Part shown: positions 25,141 to 33,519 of the stretch, piece by piece | Position numbering within the stretch: the first letter of the stretch is position 1 | Layout of the letters: each line of letters opens with the position of its first letter | Assembly: GCA_028751075.1 (NCBI GenBank) | Contig: JAQZDA010000001.1 | Span: forward strand, 108,005 to 172,004 | From: Euryarchaeota archaeon Ods02 | GTDB lineage: Archaea > Halobacteriota > Halobacteria > Halobacteriales > Halorutilaceae | Direction: 5' to 3' | DNA length: 64,000 nucleotides | The notes under the pieces: model-generated | Database searches by the model: none | The model's input: only the letters and a program-made list of their open reading frames with translations | What the model was told of the DNA's origin: nothing | Made by a program: the position numbers and the translations under genes

Positions 25141-25575
25141 CTACGGGTTCGTCTCCCCGACTAACGTAACCGGTAGATCGCTGTGACGGGCGACCCTTTC
25201 GGCTACACTGCCGAGCAACGCGCGCGACATCCCGCGTTCACCCTGTCTGCCCATCACTACTGCGTCGAACCCTCCTTCCCGCGCTTGTTCGAGGATGACC
25301 TTCGATGGTTTACCGGTCGCCAACGTGGTCGAGATCGACGCCTCGTGCTCGGCGGCGATGGCGTCGGCTTCATCGAGAACCTGGTCAGCTCTGTCCTCGA
25401 GGTCCTCCTGCCACATCTCCCACCAGGATGCTTTCGTCGACCTGTCGCCGCCCTTCCCAACGGGGTCGATGACGTACAATACCTCGACATCCACCTCACC
25501 CATCGCCGTCAGCGCGTACCTAAGCGCCTCTTCCGCAGGCGCGGAGCCGTCGTAGGGCACGAGAACACGTGTCAT
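25141..25575 (-). CDS. Universal stress protein (UspA family)
   Basis: This 144-aa alpha/beta nucleotide-binding protein begins MTRVLVPYDGSAPAEEALRY. It ends with the ATP-binding loop GRQGERGMSRALLGSVAERV (G-x2-G-x8-G-S) and DLPVTLV. It probably binds ATP and acts in stress adaptation. It is a monocistronic minus-strand gene, convergent with the coiled-coil gene. Confidence 0.92.
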   Translation of the reverse strand: MTRVLVPYDGSAPAEEALRYALTAMGEVDVEVLYVIDPVGKGGDRSTKASWWEMWQEDLEDRADQVLDEADAIAAEHEASISTTLATGKPSKVILEQAREGGFDAVVMGRQGERGMSRALLGSVAERVARHSDLPVTLVGETNP

Positions 25576-25708
25576 ATCCTTCGTTCGAGTGGAGACAGGT
25601 TAAACGTACCCTCCGAAACGTAACCACCGCACCGCCGGACCACCGAACAAGCTGAAGTCGGCGGATGATGTCTGACCAAGGTGTTTTTGACGGGTCGGCG
25701 CATCGCCA

Positions 25709-26533
25709 ATGCTAGAGATGCTGACCCGCCGGATAATCCCCTGTCTCGACGTAACCCTCGACGAAAGCGGCTGCGCCGACGTCGTGAAGGGCGAGCAGTT
25801 CGAGGAGCTCCGGTACGCCGGCGACCCAGTCGAGCTCGCGCAACAGTACAACAGACAGGGCGCCGACGAACTCGTCTTCCTCGACATAACCGCGTCGGCG
25901 GAGGGCCGGGAGACGATGTTGGACGTCGTCCGCCGGACCGCCGACGAGGTCTTCATCCCGCTCACCGTCGGCGGCGGAATCAGCAGCGTCGACGACGTCA
26001 AGGAGGTACTGCGCGCCGGCGCCGACAAGACCGCGATGAACACCGCGGCGCTCCAGAACCCCGACCTCGTCGAAGACGCCGCCGAGAACTTCGGATCGCA
26101 GTGCGTCGTAGTCGCCATAGACGCCCAGAGGAACTACGACATCGAGGAAGGCGAACACATCTACACGGTCGACGGCCGCGACTGCTGGTTCGAAGCCGTG
26201 GTGTACGGCGGCCGCGAACCCACCGGCGTCGACGCCGTCGAGTGGGCGCAGGACGCCGCCGAAAGGGGCGCAGGCGAGATACTCCTCACTTCGATGCACG
26301 GCGACGGCACCAAGGACGGCTACGACCTCCCCGTCACCCGCGCCGTCAGTGAAGCCGTCGACGTCCCCGTCATCGCCAGCGGAGGCGCAGGCGGACCCGA
26401 ACACATGCTCGAAGCGTTCGAGGACGGCAAGGCCGACGCAGCATTGGCGGCGTCGATATTCCATTTCGACGAGTACACCGTGGAAGAGGTGAAGGAGTAC
26501 CTCGACGACAACGGTGTGCCAGTAAGAATCTGA
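25709..26533 (+). CDS. hisF: Imidazole glycerol phosphate synthase cyclase subunit
   Basis: HisF cyclises PRFAR with ammonia from HisH to imidazole-glycerol phosphate (histidine) and AICAR (purines). TIM-barrel hallmarks are [10 protein letters not shown] (catalytic Asp), [25 protein letters not shown] and [19 protein letters not shown]. At 274 aa it is normal. ATGs at 25709 and 25718 are both possible; a T-rich box ~24 nt upstream does not decide. Other his genes are not nearby, as is usual in archaea. Confidence 0.94.
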   Translation: MLEMLTRRIIPCLDVTLDESGCADVVKGEQFEELRYAGDPVELAQQYNRQGADELVFLDITASAEGRETMLDVVRRTADEVFIPLTVGGGISSVDDVKEVLRAGADKTAMNTAALQNPDLVEDAAENFGSQCVVVAIDAQRNYDIEEGEHIYTVDGRDCWFEAVVYGGREPTGVDAVEWAQDAAERGAGEILLTSMHGDGTKDGYDLPVTRAVSEAVDVPVIASGGAGGPEHMLEAFEDGKADAALAASIFHFDEYTVEEVKEYLDDNGVPVRI

Positions 26534-26612
26534 ATCAGATTCAAGTCAGGTGATTACCTGAGGTCTATTTCGACCTATCGGTCACTTGAGGGTTCAGTGC
26601 TTTGAGGAAAGG

Positions 26613-26621
26613 TTTAAAATA
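26613..26621 (+). promoter_or_regulatory. TATA box of the peptidase-like/wHTH cassette
   Basis: TTTAAAATA lies ~33 nt before the ATG at 26650 and appears to be the only promoter of the two-gene cassette, since the genes are just 2 nt apart. Confidence 0.6.
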
Positions 26622-26649
26622 ATGCACGCGCGATTACCAAGAAGAAAAG

Positions 26650-27273
26650 ATGACTATCACCACGGAGGACGTTGAAACCTACGAGGCTAAAATAGATGGT
26701 TTCGCTACTCAGCCGGAGGAGGACCAGTGCCTCACGACAGCGACGAAGAACGTCCTTGACGAGATAAGCGGAAGACGCGATGTCGACTTTCAGTTCAGCA
26801 TAAGCGACCTTAACGACCTCTGCGACTACAGACCCGAGACTGGCCAAGACAGCATTTTGCTGCAGGAGAATCTTAACTCGGAACTGGAAGACTATGGATA
26901 CGAGATGAAGCTCTCACGTGGACTCAACGAGGAGGACCTACGGGCCATCGTCAAAGACGACAGACGGTCATACCCGATAGCCAGCGTTTCACCCAGATAC
27001 TTCGACGAGGTCGAGAACTCATACAAACCCCGTAGAGGGAGTTCCGGGGACTACCAGCTCCAGCACGTTCTAATAGTTTTTGCAGTTAACTCGGAGAAAG
27101 TACTGTATTACGACACCTTTCACGACATATTCGAAAGAAGACAGAATGTCGAAGTCGAAAGAGAGATGAGCGACAACCTCTTTTATCAACTATGGAGCGA
27201 AACCGGCAACGAAGTGCTGTGGGTTCAGAAAGAAGGTCAGAGAACACTGAGTAGTCCGGAGTTCGAGGGTTAA
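26650..27273 (+). CDS. Putative papain/C39-like cysteine peptidase, first gene of a two-gene cassette
   Basis: I do not recognise a named family, but the 207-aa protein shows the spacing of a papain-like C39-type fold. EEDQCLTTATKNVLDE has Gln26-Cys27 at the start of a helix. LQHVLIVFAV has His139 at the head of a strand. VLYYDTFHDIF has Asp155 after the next strand. This Cys-His-Asp order with QC is typical of these peptidases. There is no signal peptide and no ABC-transporter fusion, so it looks cytosolic. Codon use and base composition are less G+C-rich than the flanks. The partner gene starts 2 nt after its stop. Activity is inferred only. Confidence 0.65.
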   Translation: MTITTEDVETYEAKIDGFATQPEEDQCLTTATKNVLDEISGRRDVDFQFSISDLNDLCDYRPETGQDSILLQENLNSELEDYGYEMKLSRGLNEEDLRAIVKDDRRSYPIASVSPRYFDEVENSYKPRRGSSGDYQLQHVLIVFAVNSEKVLYYDTFHDIFERRQNVEVEREMSDNLFYQLWSETGNEVLWVQKEGQRTLSSPEFEG

Positions 27274-27275
27274 CC

Positions 27276-28229
27276 ATGTCTGTACCAGTGAACAACAGAA
27301 TCGTCTTCGGGGAAGCCGAGGAACTCATGGAAGGCAGGAAACGGTCTCAGCTCAAGTCCAAGCTGGGGCAAGGCATCTACATAAGTGAGATTCATGAAAC
27401 CCAAGACGGAGACTTCGTAATCAACTTCGGCAACTCAACCCCGAAAGACGTGAGCGACTCGCGCGACAAAGACAGAGTCCTCCAGTTCATAGACGTCGAA
27501 GACATCTACAGCGTCACAGCATCCAAGCAAGACGGGAACTACGTCCTCGAACTGCCTTCGAGAGAAGAACTGCATCGAGGCTACATCGAGCGACAGAAAC
27601 AGATACTCGATCAACTTGACTACACCACCGCGACCCTCATCTATGAGAACATATTTGAGTTCAGCTCTGTCGAGAACCAGATGACTCCAATCATAGAGAT
27701 AGTCAAGTGGACTCAAGAAGACGGGTCGAAACCGATAACCGAAATAGAGGCGCAGCAAAACTCTGACAAGACCCGGCTCTACATCTCGACGTTGAGTGAC
27801 CTCGGGTTCCTTAACGTCACCGATGGGACAATATACCCAGGAGAGAAGATGCAGTCAGCTGACCTCCACCCCGCCGACAGAACCAAGGAGGATTACCAGA
27901 AGGAACTCATCGGACAGGTGATCAAGGATGGCTACTACGTCCTTCGAGACAAGCTCAGCATGAGCATGCTGGACCAGTACCCACAGCTCTGCAACTCGTA
28001 TTACTACACTGCGCTGCAGAGAAACGACCCGAATCTAGAACTTGACATTGACAGAATTCAGGATAACTACCGAGAGCAGTACAACAAGAAGAAGGGGCGT
28101 AACAAGATCAACGACAAGATGGACCGGCTAGCTCGTGCCGATGTCGTGCACAAGGACGGCGAGTATGTGAGCTCAAAACAGACCATGTGGAACGACTTGG
28201 TTTCCGAATCAGCTACGGCTTCAATTTAG
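27276..28229 (+). CDS. Winged-helix-like protein, second gene of the cassette
   Basis: The 317-aa protein has an N-terminal beta-rich part (YISEIHETQDGDFVINFGNS; EDIYSVTASKQDGNYVLELP, ~35-105). A helical middle follows, then a probable winged helix at ~137-190 (PIIEIVKWTQEDGSKPITEI; SDKTRLYISTLSDLGFLNVT with the wing DGTIYPGEKM). A second winged-helix-like end is at ~275-310 (INDKMDRLARADVVHKDGEY). It may bind DNA or act as the cognate partner of the peptidase-like protein. I know no characterised homologue. It is tightly coupled (2-nt gap), and its stop overlaps the end of the 51-aa minus-strand gene by 4 nt. Confidence 0.7.
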   Translation: MSVPVNNRIVFGEAEELMEGRKRSQLKSKLGQGIYISEIHETQDGDFVINFGNSTPKDVSDSRDKDRVLQFIDVEDIYSVTASKQDGNYVLELPSREELHRGYIERQKQILDQLDYTTATLIYENIFEFSSVENQMTPIIEIVKWTQEDGSKPITEIEAQQNSDKTRLYISTLSDLGFLNVTDGTIYPGEKMQSADLHPADRTKEDYQKELIGQVIKDGYYVLRDKLSMSMLDQYPQLCNSYYYTALQRNDPNLELDIDRIQDNYREQYNKKKGRNKINDKMDRLARADVVHKDGEYVSSKQTMWNDLVSESATASI

Positions 28230-28381
28230 ATTAGAAACGTCTCTATCTCCCGTACACCCCTCACCGCTTCGACCGAGTCGAGGTCGGCATCCACGGACCC
28301 CGATAGACGGTCTCCGAGACGTTCCTCCTTCTCACCATCACCGCCGATGAGATCGCGGAAGTCGTCCAGCGACAGGCTCAT
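28226..28381 (-). CDS. 51-aa acidic small protein
   Basis: An ATG-TAA frame encodes MSLSLDDFRDLIGGDGEKEE and then LSGSVDADLDSVEAVRGVRE, an acidic soluble protein. Codons are host-like, unlike the cassette it abuts, and a TATA-like CCTTAAGC sits ~30 nt upstream of the ATG at 28381 (leaderless). It shares 4 nt with the end of the wHTH gene. The family is not recognised. Apart from this gene, 28382-28494 holds nothing obvious. Confidence 0.55.
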   Translation of the reverse strand: MSLSLDDFRDLIGGDGEKEERLGDRLSGSVDADLDSVEAVRGVREIETFLI

Positions 28382-28494
28382 ACCGGAGAGCACACGACGT
28401 CGCAGCTTAAGGTTAGGGGTGGTGTTTCCGCGAGGAGTGATGGAGAGGGACTGGAGAACCTGTTGTGCTCTCGCCGGTTGAACTCTTAGCTACT

Positions 28495-29568
28495 TCAGTA
28501 GCCCTCTAGCGGCGCGTCGAGATCTATCTCCCCTGCATCTAGCTCCTGTTCGACCTCGCGTGCGGCTTCCACCATGTTCTCCATCTTTCCGTACGCGCTG
28601 TCACGGGGCAGCAGCTTGACGCCGCAGTCCGGCGACACCGTGAGCTTCTCCGGCGGCACCACCTTCAGACCCTGGAGGATGTTCTCCTTGATCTCGTCGA
28701 CGGATTCGACTTCGACGTCGTGGACGTCGGTGACTCCGAGCGCGAGATCGGGTTCGAACTCCGGCTCCGTGAAGACGTCTATCTGCTCGTACTCTCCGTT
28801 ACATAGCTCGACGTCGAGCTCGTCGATGGGGAAGCTGTTGAGCTCGGGGTATATCCGGCTGTAGTCGCCGTAACAGACGTGTAAGCCGACCCTGACTTCG
28901 TCGGGGACGCCTGCGACGATGCGTTCCAAGGCTTCGCCGACGATGGCGTGGTCACGGGGTTTCGTCGCTAACGCGGGTTCGTCTATCTGGATGTACCGTG
29001 CGCCTGCGTCTACGAGGTGCTCGACCTCGGTGTTCACGAGATCCGCGAGGTCGTACACCAGCTCCTCCAGCGACGGATACGCTTCGTTGAACGCCCAGTC
29101 GCCGAGGGTGTACGGCCCCGTTATCGGGACCTTCACCGGCCGCGACGCCGCCGCCTCCGTGAACTCGAACTCGTCGACCAGCCAGGTGTCCGCGTACTCG
29201 ACCTCGCTGACGACGCTGGGTTTGTCAAAGTAGTTGTGTCCCCAGACCTTGACGGGGCCGTTGAACTCGTAGCCGTCTATGAGCTCCGCGAAGTACTCCA
29301 CCATCTCCGTCCGCCGCATCTCGCCGTCGACGACGGTGTCGAGCCCCGCGCGCTCGTGCTCGTCGACGATGACGCGGCAGGCGTCGTCGAACGCCTCCTC
29401 CAGCTGCTCCTCCGTGAACTTCGAGTCGGGGTCGTCGGCGAGGTCCTTCGCCCGGTTCAGCCACTTGGGCTTCGGGTAGCTGCCGACGACGGATGTAAGC
29501 AGGAAGTGGTCGCTGGCGTGGTCGTCGGGTCGGAACTGCTCGCGGTTGACGTCGGGGTTCCGCACCAT
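28495..29568 (-). CDS. metE: MetE-type methionine synthase, catalytic subunit
   Basis: The 357-aa protein corresponds to the C-terminal catalytic barrel of cobalamin-independent methionine synthase. It starts FLLTSVVGSYPKPKWL, then has QIDEPALA, the zinc ligands in GLHVCYGDYSR (His, Cys) and SPDCG (Cys), and ITGPYTLGDW. It transfers a methyl group to homocysteine; in archaea the methyl donor may be a methyl-corrinoid or methyl-pterin rather than the triglutamate folate. It overlaps the upstream partner by one base (TGATG). Confidence 0.92.
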   Translation of the reverse strand: MVRNPDVNREQFRPDDHASDHFLLTSVVGSYPKPKWLNRAKDLADDPDSKFTEEQLEEAFDDACRVIVDEHERAGLDTVVDGEMRRTEMVEYFAELIDGYEFNGPVKVWGHNYFDKPSVVSEVEYADTWLVDEFEFTEAAASRPVKVPITGPYTLGDWAFNEAYPSLEELVYDLADLVNTEVEHLVDAGARYIQIDEPALATKPRDHAIVGEALERIVAGVPDEVRVGLHVCYGDYSRIYPELNSFPIDELDVELCNGEYEQIDVFTEPEFEPDLALGVTDVHDVEVESVDEIKENILQGLKVVPPEKLTVSPDCGVKLLPRDSAYGKMENMVEAAREVEQELDAGEIDLDAPLEGY

Positions 29569-30551
29569 CAGTTCAACACCTCCGTGGCTTCCGCGACGGC
29601 TGAGAGCTTCTCCCTGTACTTGTTCACCGGGAGGTAGAACAGCTCGGTGTTCGACGTGACGTAGACGCGGTCCAAGCCCTCGGCAGCATCTTCAAGCTCC
29701 TCGACGTCGGCGGCGGCCTCACTCGGCTCCTCCACGAGGGTGTTCTGGCCGTCGACGACGCCGGCGGCGGCGACGTCGGGTGCACCGTGTTCGCTCGCTA
29801 GCTCCAGGACCTCCTTTCTGCCTTCGACGAGGTCGAAGCCCAATGCGGGTACGTCGACGTCGAGGAGCTCGGTGTAGACGTCCTCGGAGACGGCTCCCCA
29901 GTACGTGTGGACGACGACGTCGGAGTCCGCGGAGTCGACGGCGGCTTCGACGGCGTCGGCGGCTCGCCAGGGGTTCTCCGGCGGCTCCTCCACCAGAGAG
30001 GGTTCGAGGAGGAACAGGGTCTCGTGTTCGGGAAGCTGGTGTATCTCTTCGGCGAGGAACTCCGCTACAGCGTGCTGGAACTCCTCGGGGTCGCCGTAGT
30101 GGTCGTCGGTGGCGAGCTCCGCGAGGCTGTAGGGACCCGGCAACACCGCCTGCAGGGCGGCGGAGTCGTCGACCTGGTCGCCGGCTATCTCGACCTCCTG
30201 AGCGACGTCGCCGCTGTCGGTGAGGTCGCCCTGAACCTGTGGGTCGCGGTAGAAGTTGTTGTTGTCGTAGTACCGGACGATGCCGCCGGTGTCGACGTTC
30301 GGATGCACGGTGAGGGGGTGCGCTATCATGTCGTCCCATCGGGCTTGGCCTTCGACCACGCGGTCGAAGCCGCGGTCGAGCTGATCCTGTATCAGCTCCT
30401 CCCTGACTTCGTCGTAGGCTTCGACTAAGTCGCCTTCTTCGTCGCCGCTGACGAGGTCGTGTTTCTGATGTCCTTTCAGATCGCTGAGTCGGTCTTTCGC
30501 CCAGTCCGGCAACGGGTACAGTCCCGGGGTCGTGGAGACGTACTCTGTCAT
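29568..30551 (-). CDS. MetE-like partner protein without zinc ligands
   Basis: The 327-aa protein has the same barrel family (starts STTPGLYPLPDWAKDRLSDL; contains LPGPYSLAELA and FDLVEGRKEVLELASE). However, it contains no cysteine at all, and the zinc-site segment reads VVHTYWGAVS. It therefore cannot bind the catalytic Zn as MetE does. It is coupled by a one-base overlap to the catalytic subunit, so it likely plays the role of the MetE N-terminal half, such as substrate docking or scaffold (inference). Homologous pairs are common in haloarchaea. Confidence 0.85.
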   Translation of the reverse strand: MTEYVSTTPGLYPLPDWAKDRLSDLKGHQKHDLVSGDEEGDLVEAYDEVREELIQDQLDRGFDRVVEGQARWDDMIAHPLTVHPNVDTGGIVRYYDNNNFYRDPQVQGDLTDSGDVAQEVEIAGDQVDDSAALQAVLPGPYSLAELATDDHYGDPEEFQHAVAEFLAEEIHQLPEHETLFLLEPSLVEEPPENPWRAADAVEAAVDSADSDVVVHTYWGAVSEDVYTELLDVDVPALGFDLVEGRKEVLELASEHGAPDVAAAGVVDGQNTLVEEPSEAAADVEELEDAAEGLDRVYVTSNTELFYLPVNKYREKLSAVAEATEVLN

Positions 30552-30640
30552 GGGATAGAGGTTGAACGCGTCGAGTTTAGTGTTTGCGACATGAGGGCCA
30601 AGCGACCGACACCCCCACAGGGTTCGGCGGAACTACTTTT

Positions 30641-30763
30641 TCATCGCATCTCGTCGAGGTCGACCGCGCTGTCGCTGGTTAGATACGCGCACGGCATCCT
30701 CGAGTCGTAGACCACCAGGTCTTCGTCGGCGGTGCGGTACGATTCGAGGCGTTCCGCGTTCAT
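30641..30763 (-). CDS. 40-aa conserved small protein (DUF7331-like)
   Basis: An ATG-TGA frame encodes 40 residues beginning MNAERLESYRTADEDLVVYD and ending SDSAVDLDEMR. The pattern YRTxDxDLVVYD...YLxSDxAVDLDxMR is like the tiny haloarchaeal DUF7331 proteins of unknown function. A TATA-like CTTTTTACC lies ~26 nt upstream, giving a leaderless start. It fills most of the otherwise empty 30552-30886 gap; the rest holds the hydrolase promoter. Confidence 0.75.
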   Translation of the reverse strand: MNAERLESYRTADEDLVVYDSRMPCAYLTSDSAVDLDEMR

Positions 30764-30886
30764 ACTTAGTCAGTGGGGCGGCGGGTAAAAAGCCCCGTCG
30801 ATACCGGCAAGAAACCGGTTTCCGTCGCCGGAAGATGGTCGGTTCGGCGCACCGGTTAAGTCGGATGAAGGTCAACCTGAACTGAG

Positions 30887-31702
30887 ATGGAGAGCGCGGA
30901 CGAACGCGTACGACAGGCTTACCGTACCCGACCGACACTGATGCAAGACGAAGGAACCGGTCCCGCCGTGGTGTTCGCGCACGGCACCCTGATGGACAGG
31001 ACGATGTTCAGGCCTCAGGTGGAGGCGCTCGCGCCGGAGTACCGTTGTATCGCGTACGACCTCCGCGCCCGCACCGAGCACTACCGGCCGGAGTACGGGC
31101 TCGAGGAGCTCGCCGACGACGCGGTCGCGGTGATGGACGGCCGCGGCGTCGACAGCTGCGTCTACGCGGGGATGTCGATGGGTGGGTTCACCGCGCTAGA
31201 GCTCGCGCTCCGACACCCCAGCAGGGTCGACGGCCTCGTGCTGATAGATTCGATGGCGGACGTACACGACCCAGGGCAGACTAAGACTTACGAGATGATG
31301 GTGGAGCAGCTGCTGGAGTCGGGGGAGGTGCCGCGGGCGCTCGCGGAGACCGCGAGCCAGATCTTGTTCGGTGAGACTACTCGGGAGGAGCGGCCGGAGC
31401 TCGTGGAGGAGTGGGTCGAAAGGTGGATGTCGTACACCCCGATGGCGGTGGCGAACGAGGTCGGCAGCTGGATGCACCGCGACAGCGTGCTGCCGCGGAT
31501 GGAGGAGATAGAGGTTCCGGTGCTCGTGGTGCACGGCACCGAGGACGCGTCGATACCCGTGGAGAAGGCGCGGGAGACAGCTGAAGAACTGCTGGATGGA
31601 AAGCTCGTCGTCGTGGAGGACGCGGGTCACAGCAGCAACCTCGAGAAGCCGGAGACCGTGAACGCCGCGCTGCGGAGGTTCCTGCAGGAGGTCTACGGCT
31701 AG
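30887..31702 (+). CDS. Alpha/beta-hydrolase
   Basis: The 271-aa enzyme has the oxyanion region FAHGTLMD, the nucleophile elbow GMSMGG (Ser), the acid in VVHGTEDASIPV (Asp) and the catalytic His in AGHSSNLEKPE. It resembles 3-oxoadipate enol-lactonase/lipase-like hydrolases; no substrate can be assigned. A TATA-like GGTTAAG ~30 nt upstream gives a leaderless start. Confidence 0.92.
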   Translation: MESADERVRQAYRTRPTLMQDEGTGPAVVFAHGTLMDRTMFRPQVEALAPEYRCIAYDLRARTEHYRPEYGLEELADDAVAVMDGRGVDSCVYAGMSMGGFTALELALRHPSRVDGLVLIDSMADVHDPGQTKTYEMMVEQLLESGEVPRALAETASQILFGETTREERPELVEEWVERWMSYTPMAVANEVGSWMHRDSVLPRMEEIEVPVLVVHGTEDASIPVEKARETAEELLDGKLVVVEDAGHSSNLEKPETVNAALRRFLQEVYG

Positions 31703-31790
31703 ATAAGCCGGTGCTCAACGTCCGCGAGCAACGTCGCTCGAGGGGAAAGTAGCTTGTCCGGAGATCTATACCTAGAACGCGTTCGGAGTT

Positions 31791-31991
31791 CTACAGACGT
31801 GTGAGGTTCGCCGCGCGCGGACCCTTGTCCGCCTGCTCGAGATCGAACTCCACCTCTTCGCCTTCCTCGAGGTCGTCGCCTCCGATGTCTTCCATGTGGA
31901 AGAAAACGTCTTCGCCTTCGTCTGTCGCGTCACTCTGAATGAAACCGTATCCCTTCCTGTCATGGAAGAAATCGACCGTACCTTGTGCCAT
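31791..31991 (-). CDS. cspA: Cold-shock-domain protein
   Basis: The 66-aa CspA-like beta-barrel binds single-stranded RNA/DNA. Both RNA-binding motifs are intact: KGYGFIQ (RNP1, residues 13-19) and DVFFHM (RNP2, ~28-33), preceded by GTVDFFHDRKG. The C-terminus EFDLEQADKGPRAANL is typical of haloarchaeal Csps. Monocistronic. Confidence 0.96.
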   Translation of the reverse strand: MAQGTVDFFHDRKGYGFIQSDATDEGEDVFFHMEDIGGDDLEEGEEVEFDLEQADKGPRAANLTRL

Positions 31992-32190
31992 GTTGCAGGT
32001 TATAGAAGCAGGCGGACGTTGATAACCCTGGCGATACAGAGACGGGGGATGTGGCGGAAGGGGATGACACCGCGCACGGGCTCTCCTCGGGATCCAGAGC
32101 CGGTGCCGAAACCGGTTTCACCGGAGCGCCTCGTATACCTTGACGCACGGCAGAGGCCGTGCAACCATTCCTCTGCCCAACCCGCCCCCA

Positions 32191-33024
32191 TCAGTCTAAA
32201 CGCATCTGTCGTGCGACCTTCTCCGCAATCAGACTCCTCAGCTCCCTCTCCTCCACCAGGAGGTCACCGCCGCTGTAGAGCGTGCTGTAACGCCGCCTCA
32301 CGAGGTCGTTCACTGCTACTTCGACGACGGTGTCCACGGACACCTGTCCCTCTACTCCGGCTTCGGAAGCCACTGACATGACTTGCTCCTCCGTCATGTA
32401 ACCGTCTACCATGTCTTCGACCTCCGCTCTGTCTTCCTCCCCTCCACCCTCCGAGATGTCGTACTCTACCTCTCCCCTGCCTTCGGACTTGTCACGTAAG
32501 AGGACCTTCGCTGCGGCTCCATTGTACTCTTTAAGGTTCGGGGGTTGGTCGGTGAGGTAGCTGTCGAGGTCGGCGTACCTGCTGTCGACCTCCTGCTCCA
32601 GCACAGGCGGGGTGGCGACGTCGAGTCGACGGAAGCCGCTGGAGGCTGCGTCTGGAGGCAGGTAGCCCTCGCGTGACTCGCTGTAGACGTCGACACCGAG
32701 GAACTTCGGTACGTCGCTCCAGCTGTAGTCGACGCCGCGGTTTACCGTCGCGACGCCGAAGAACGTCAGCTCGCTGGTTTCTCCGGTAGCTGACTCCAGG
32801 GCGCCGCGGTCGAGACTTCGGATTACCTCGGCTGCGGCGGCTCTGTAAGGTAGTGGTAGGTCTTCCTGGCTCTCGTAGACGCGTTCCTCGTCTCCGAACC
32901 GTAAGAGACCGGTGTTCTCTACCTGGAACCTCAGGGGTAGTCCTGTCGGCAGCACCTGTATCCAGAGGTGTCCGGTCAGCTCGGGTGCCTCGGAGAGCGC
33001 CGGCGTGTCGGGGAACCTCTTCAC
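32191..33024 (-). CDS. RNA-ligase-like protein with a degenerate active site
   Basis: The start is a GTG at 33024 with a TATA box (GATATAAG, ~27 nt upstream). Residues ~17-125 follow the T4 Rnl2-like nucleotidyltransferase layout of haloarchaeal RNA-ligase-domain proteins: LWIQVLPTGLPLRFQVE, GLLRFGDEERVYES, and FFGVATVNRGVDYSWSDVPK then FLGVDVY. In active ligases the first block carries EKxDG with the adenylated Lys; here Leu-Pro-Thr-Gly stands there, so the catalytic Lys appears lost. The C-terminal ~110 residues are acidic and helical, resembling a helix-bundle domain. It may be an RNA-binding pseudoenzyme. The family call rests on memory of the motif pattern. Confidence 0.6.
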   Translation of the reverse strand: MKRFPDTPALSEAPELTGHLWIQVLPTGLPLRFQVENTGLLRFGDEERVYESQEDLPLPYRAAAAEVIRSLDRGALESATGETSELTFFGVATVNRGVDYSWSDVPKFLGVDVYSESREGYLPPDAASSGFRRLDVATPPVLEQEVDSRYADLDSYLTDQPPNLKEYNGAAAKVLLRDKSEGRGEVEYDISEGGGEEDRAEVEDMVDGYMTEEQVMSVASEAGVEGQVSVDTVVEVAVNDLVRRRYSTLYSGGDLLVEERELRSLIAEKVARQMRLD

Positions 33025-33150
33025 AGTGTTCCTCTGACGCCGCGTGGGTCTTATATCCCCTCTCTGTCGCAGCCGTCACAGCTACTCGGTTTCTCTCGAT
33101 GGCTGGGAAGTCCCCGAATCTAGATGGGCTGCGGGTGTTTCAGTTGAGGT

Positions 33151-33462
33151 ATGACCGTGACAGCGATGTTGAGCGTGAGTCCCGCGAAGGAAGGTAGTAT
33201 GGCTCCGGAGGTAGCGGACGCCGTGGAGGCACTCGAGGAGTTCGACGTCGAGTACGAGACCACACCTATTGGTACGGTGTTGGAGGCGGAGTCGGCTGCG
33301 GAGGTGTTCGCTGCGGCGGAGGCAGCGCACGCAGCCGTCGAAAGCGACCGCGTCACCACCCTGCTGAAGGTCGACGACGAACGCAGGACCTCGGAGCCAG
33401 GAAGCCACAAGGTAGAGAGGGTGGAGGAGATGCTCGGAAGGGAGGCTTCGAGCCAGCGGTAG
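33151..33462 (+). CDS. MTH1187/UPF0045-type thiamine-binding protein
   Basis: This 103-aa ferredoxin-like-fold protein contains MLSVSPAKEGSMAPEVADAV, FDVEYETTPIGTVLEAES and VTTLLKVDDERR, all typical of the MTH1187/YqgV family, whose members bind thiamine or related pyrimidines in tetramers. It probably buffers or senses the vitamin. Soluble and likely monocistronic. Confidence 0.88.
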   Translation: MTVTAMLSVSPAKEGSMAPEVADAVEALEEFDVEYETTPIGTVLEAESAAEVFAAAEAAHAAVESDRVTTLLKVDDERRTSEPGSHKVERVEEMLGREASSQR

Positions 33463-33519
33463 GGGGTCGGGCGACGTCCTGCAATGCAAGCTTTAGTCAC
33501 GGTTCACCGAGCCAGTGGT

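Noticed and set aside
30865..30885. Six-codon mini-ORF (MKVNLN) one base before the alpha/beta-hydrolase ATG
   Set aside because: The only plausible TATA (GGTTAAG, ~30853-30859) is too close to it; the predicted transcript would start at the hydrolase ATG, so the mini-ORF would not be transcribed.
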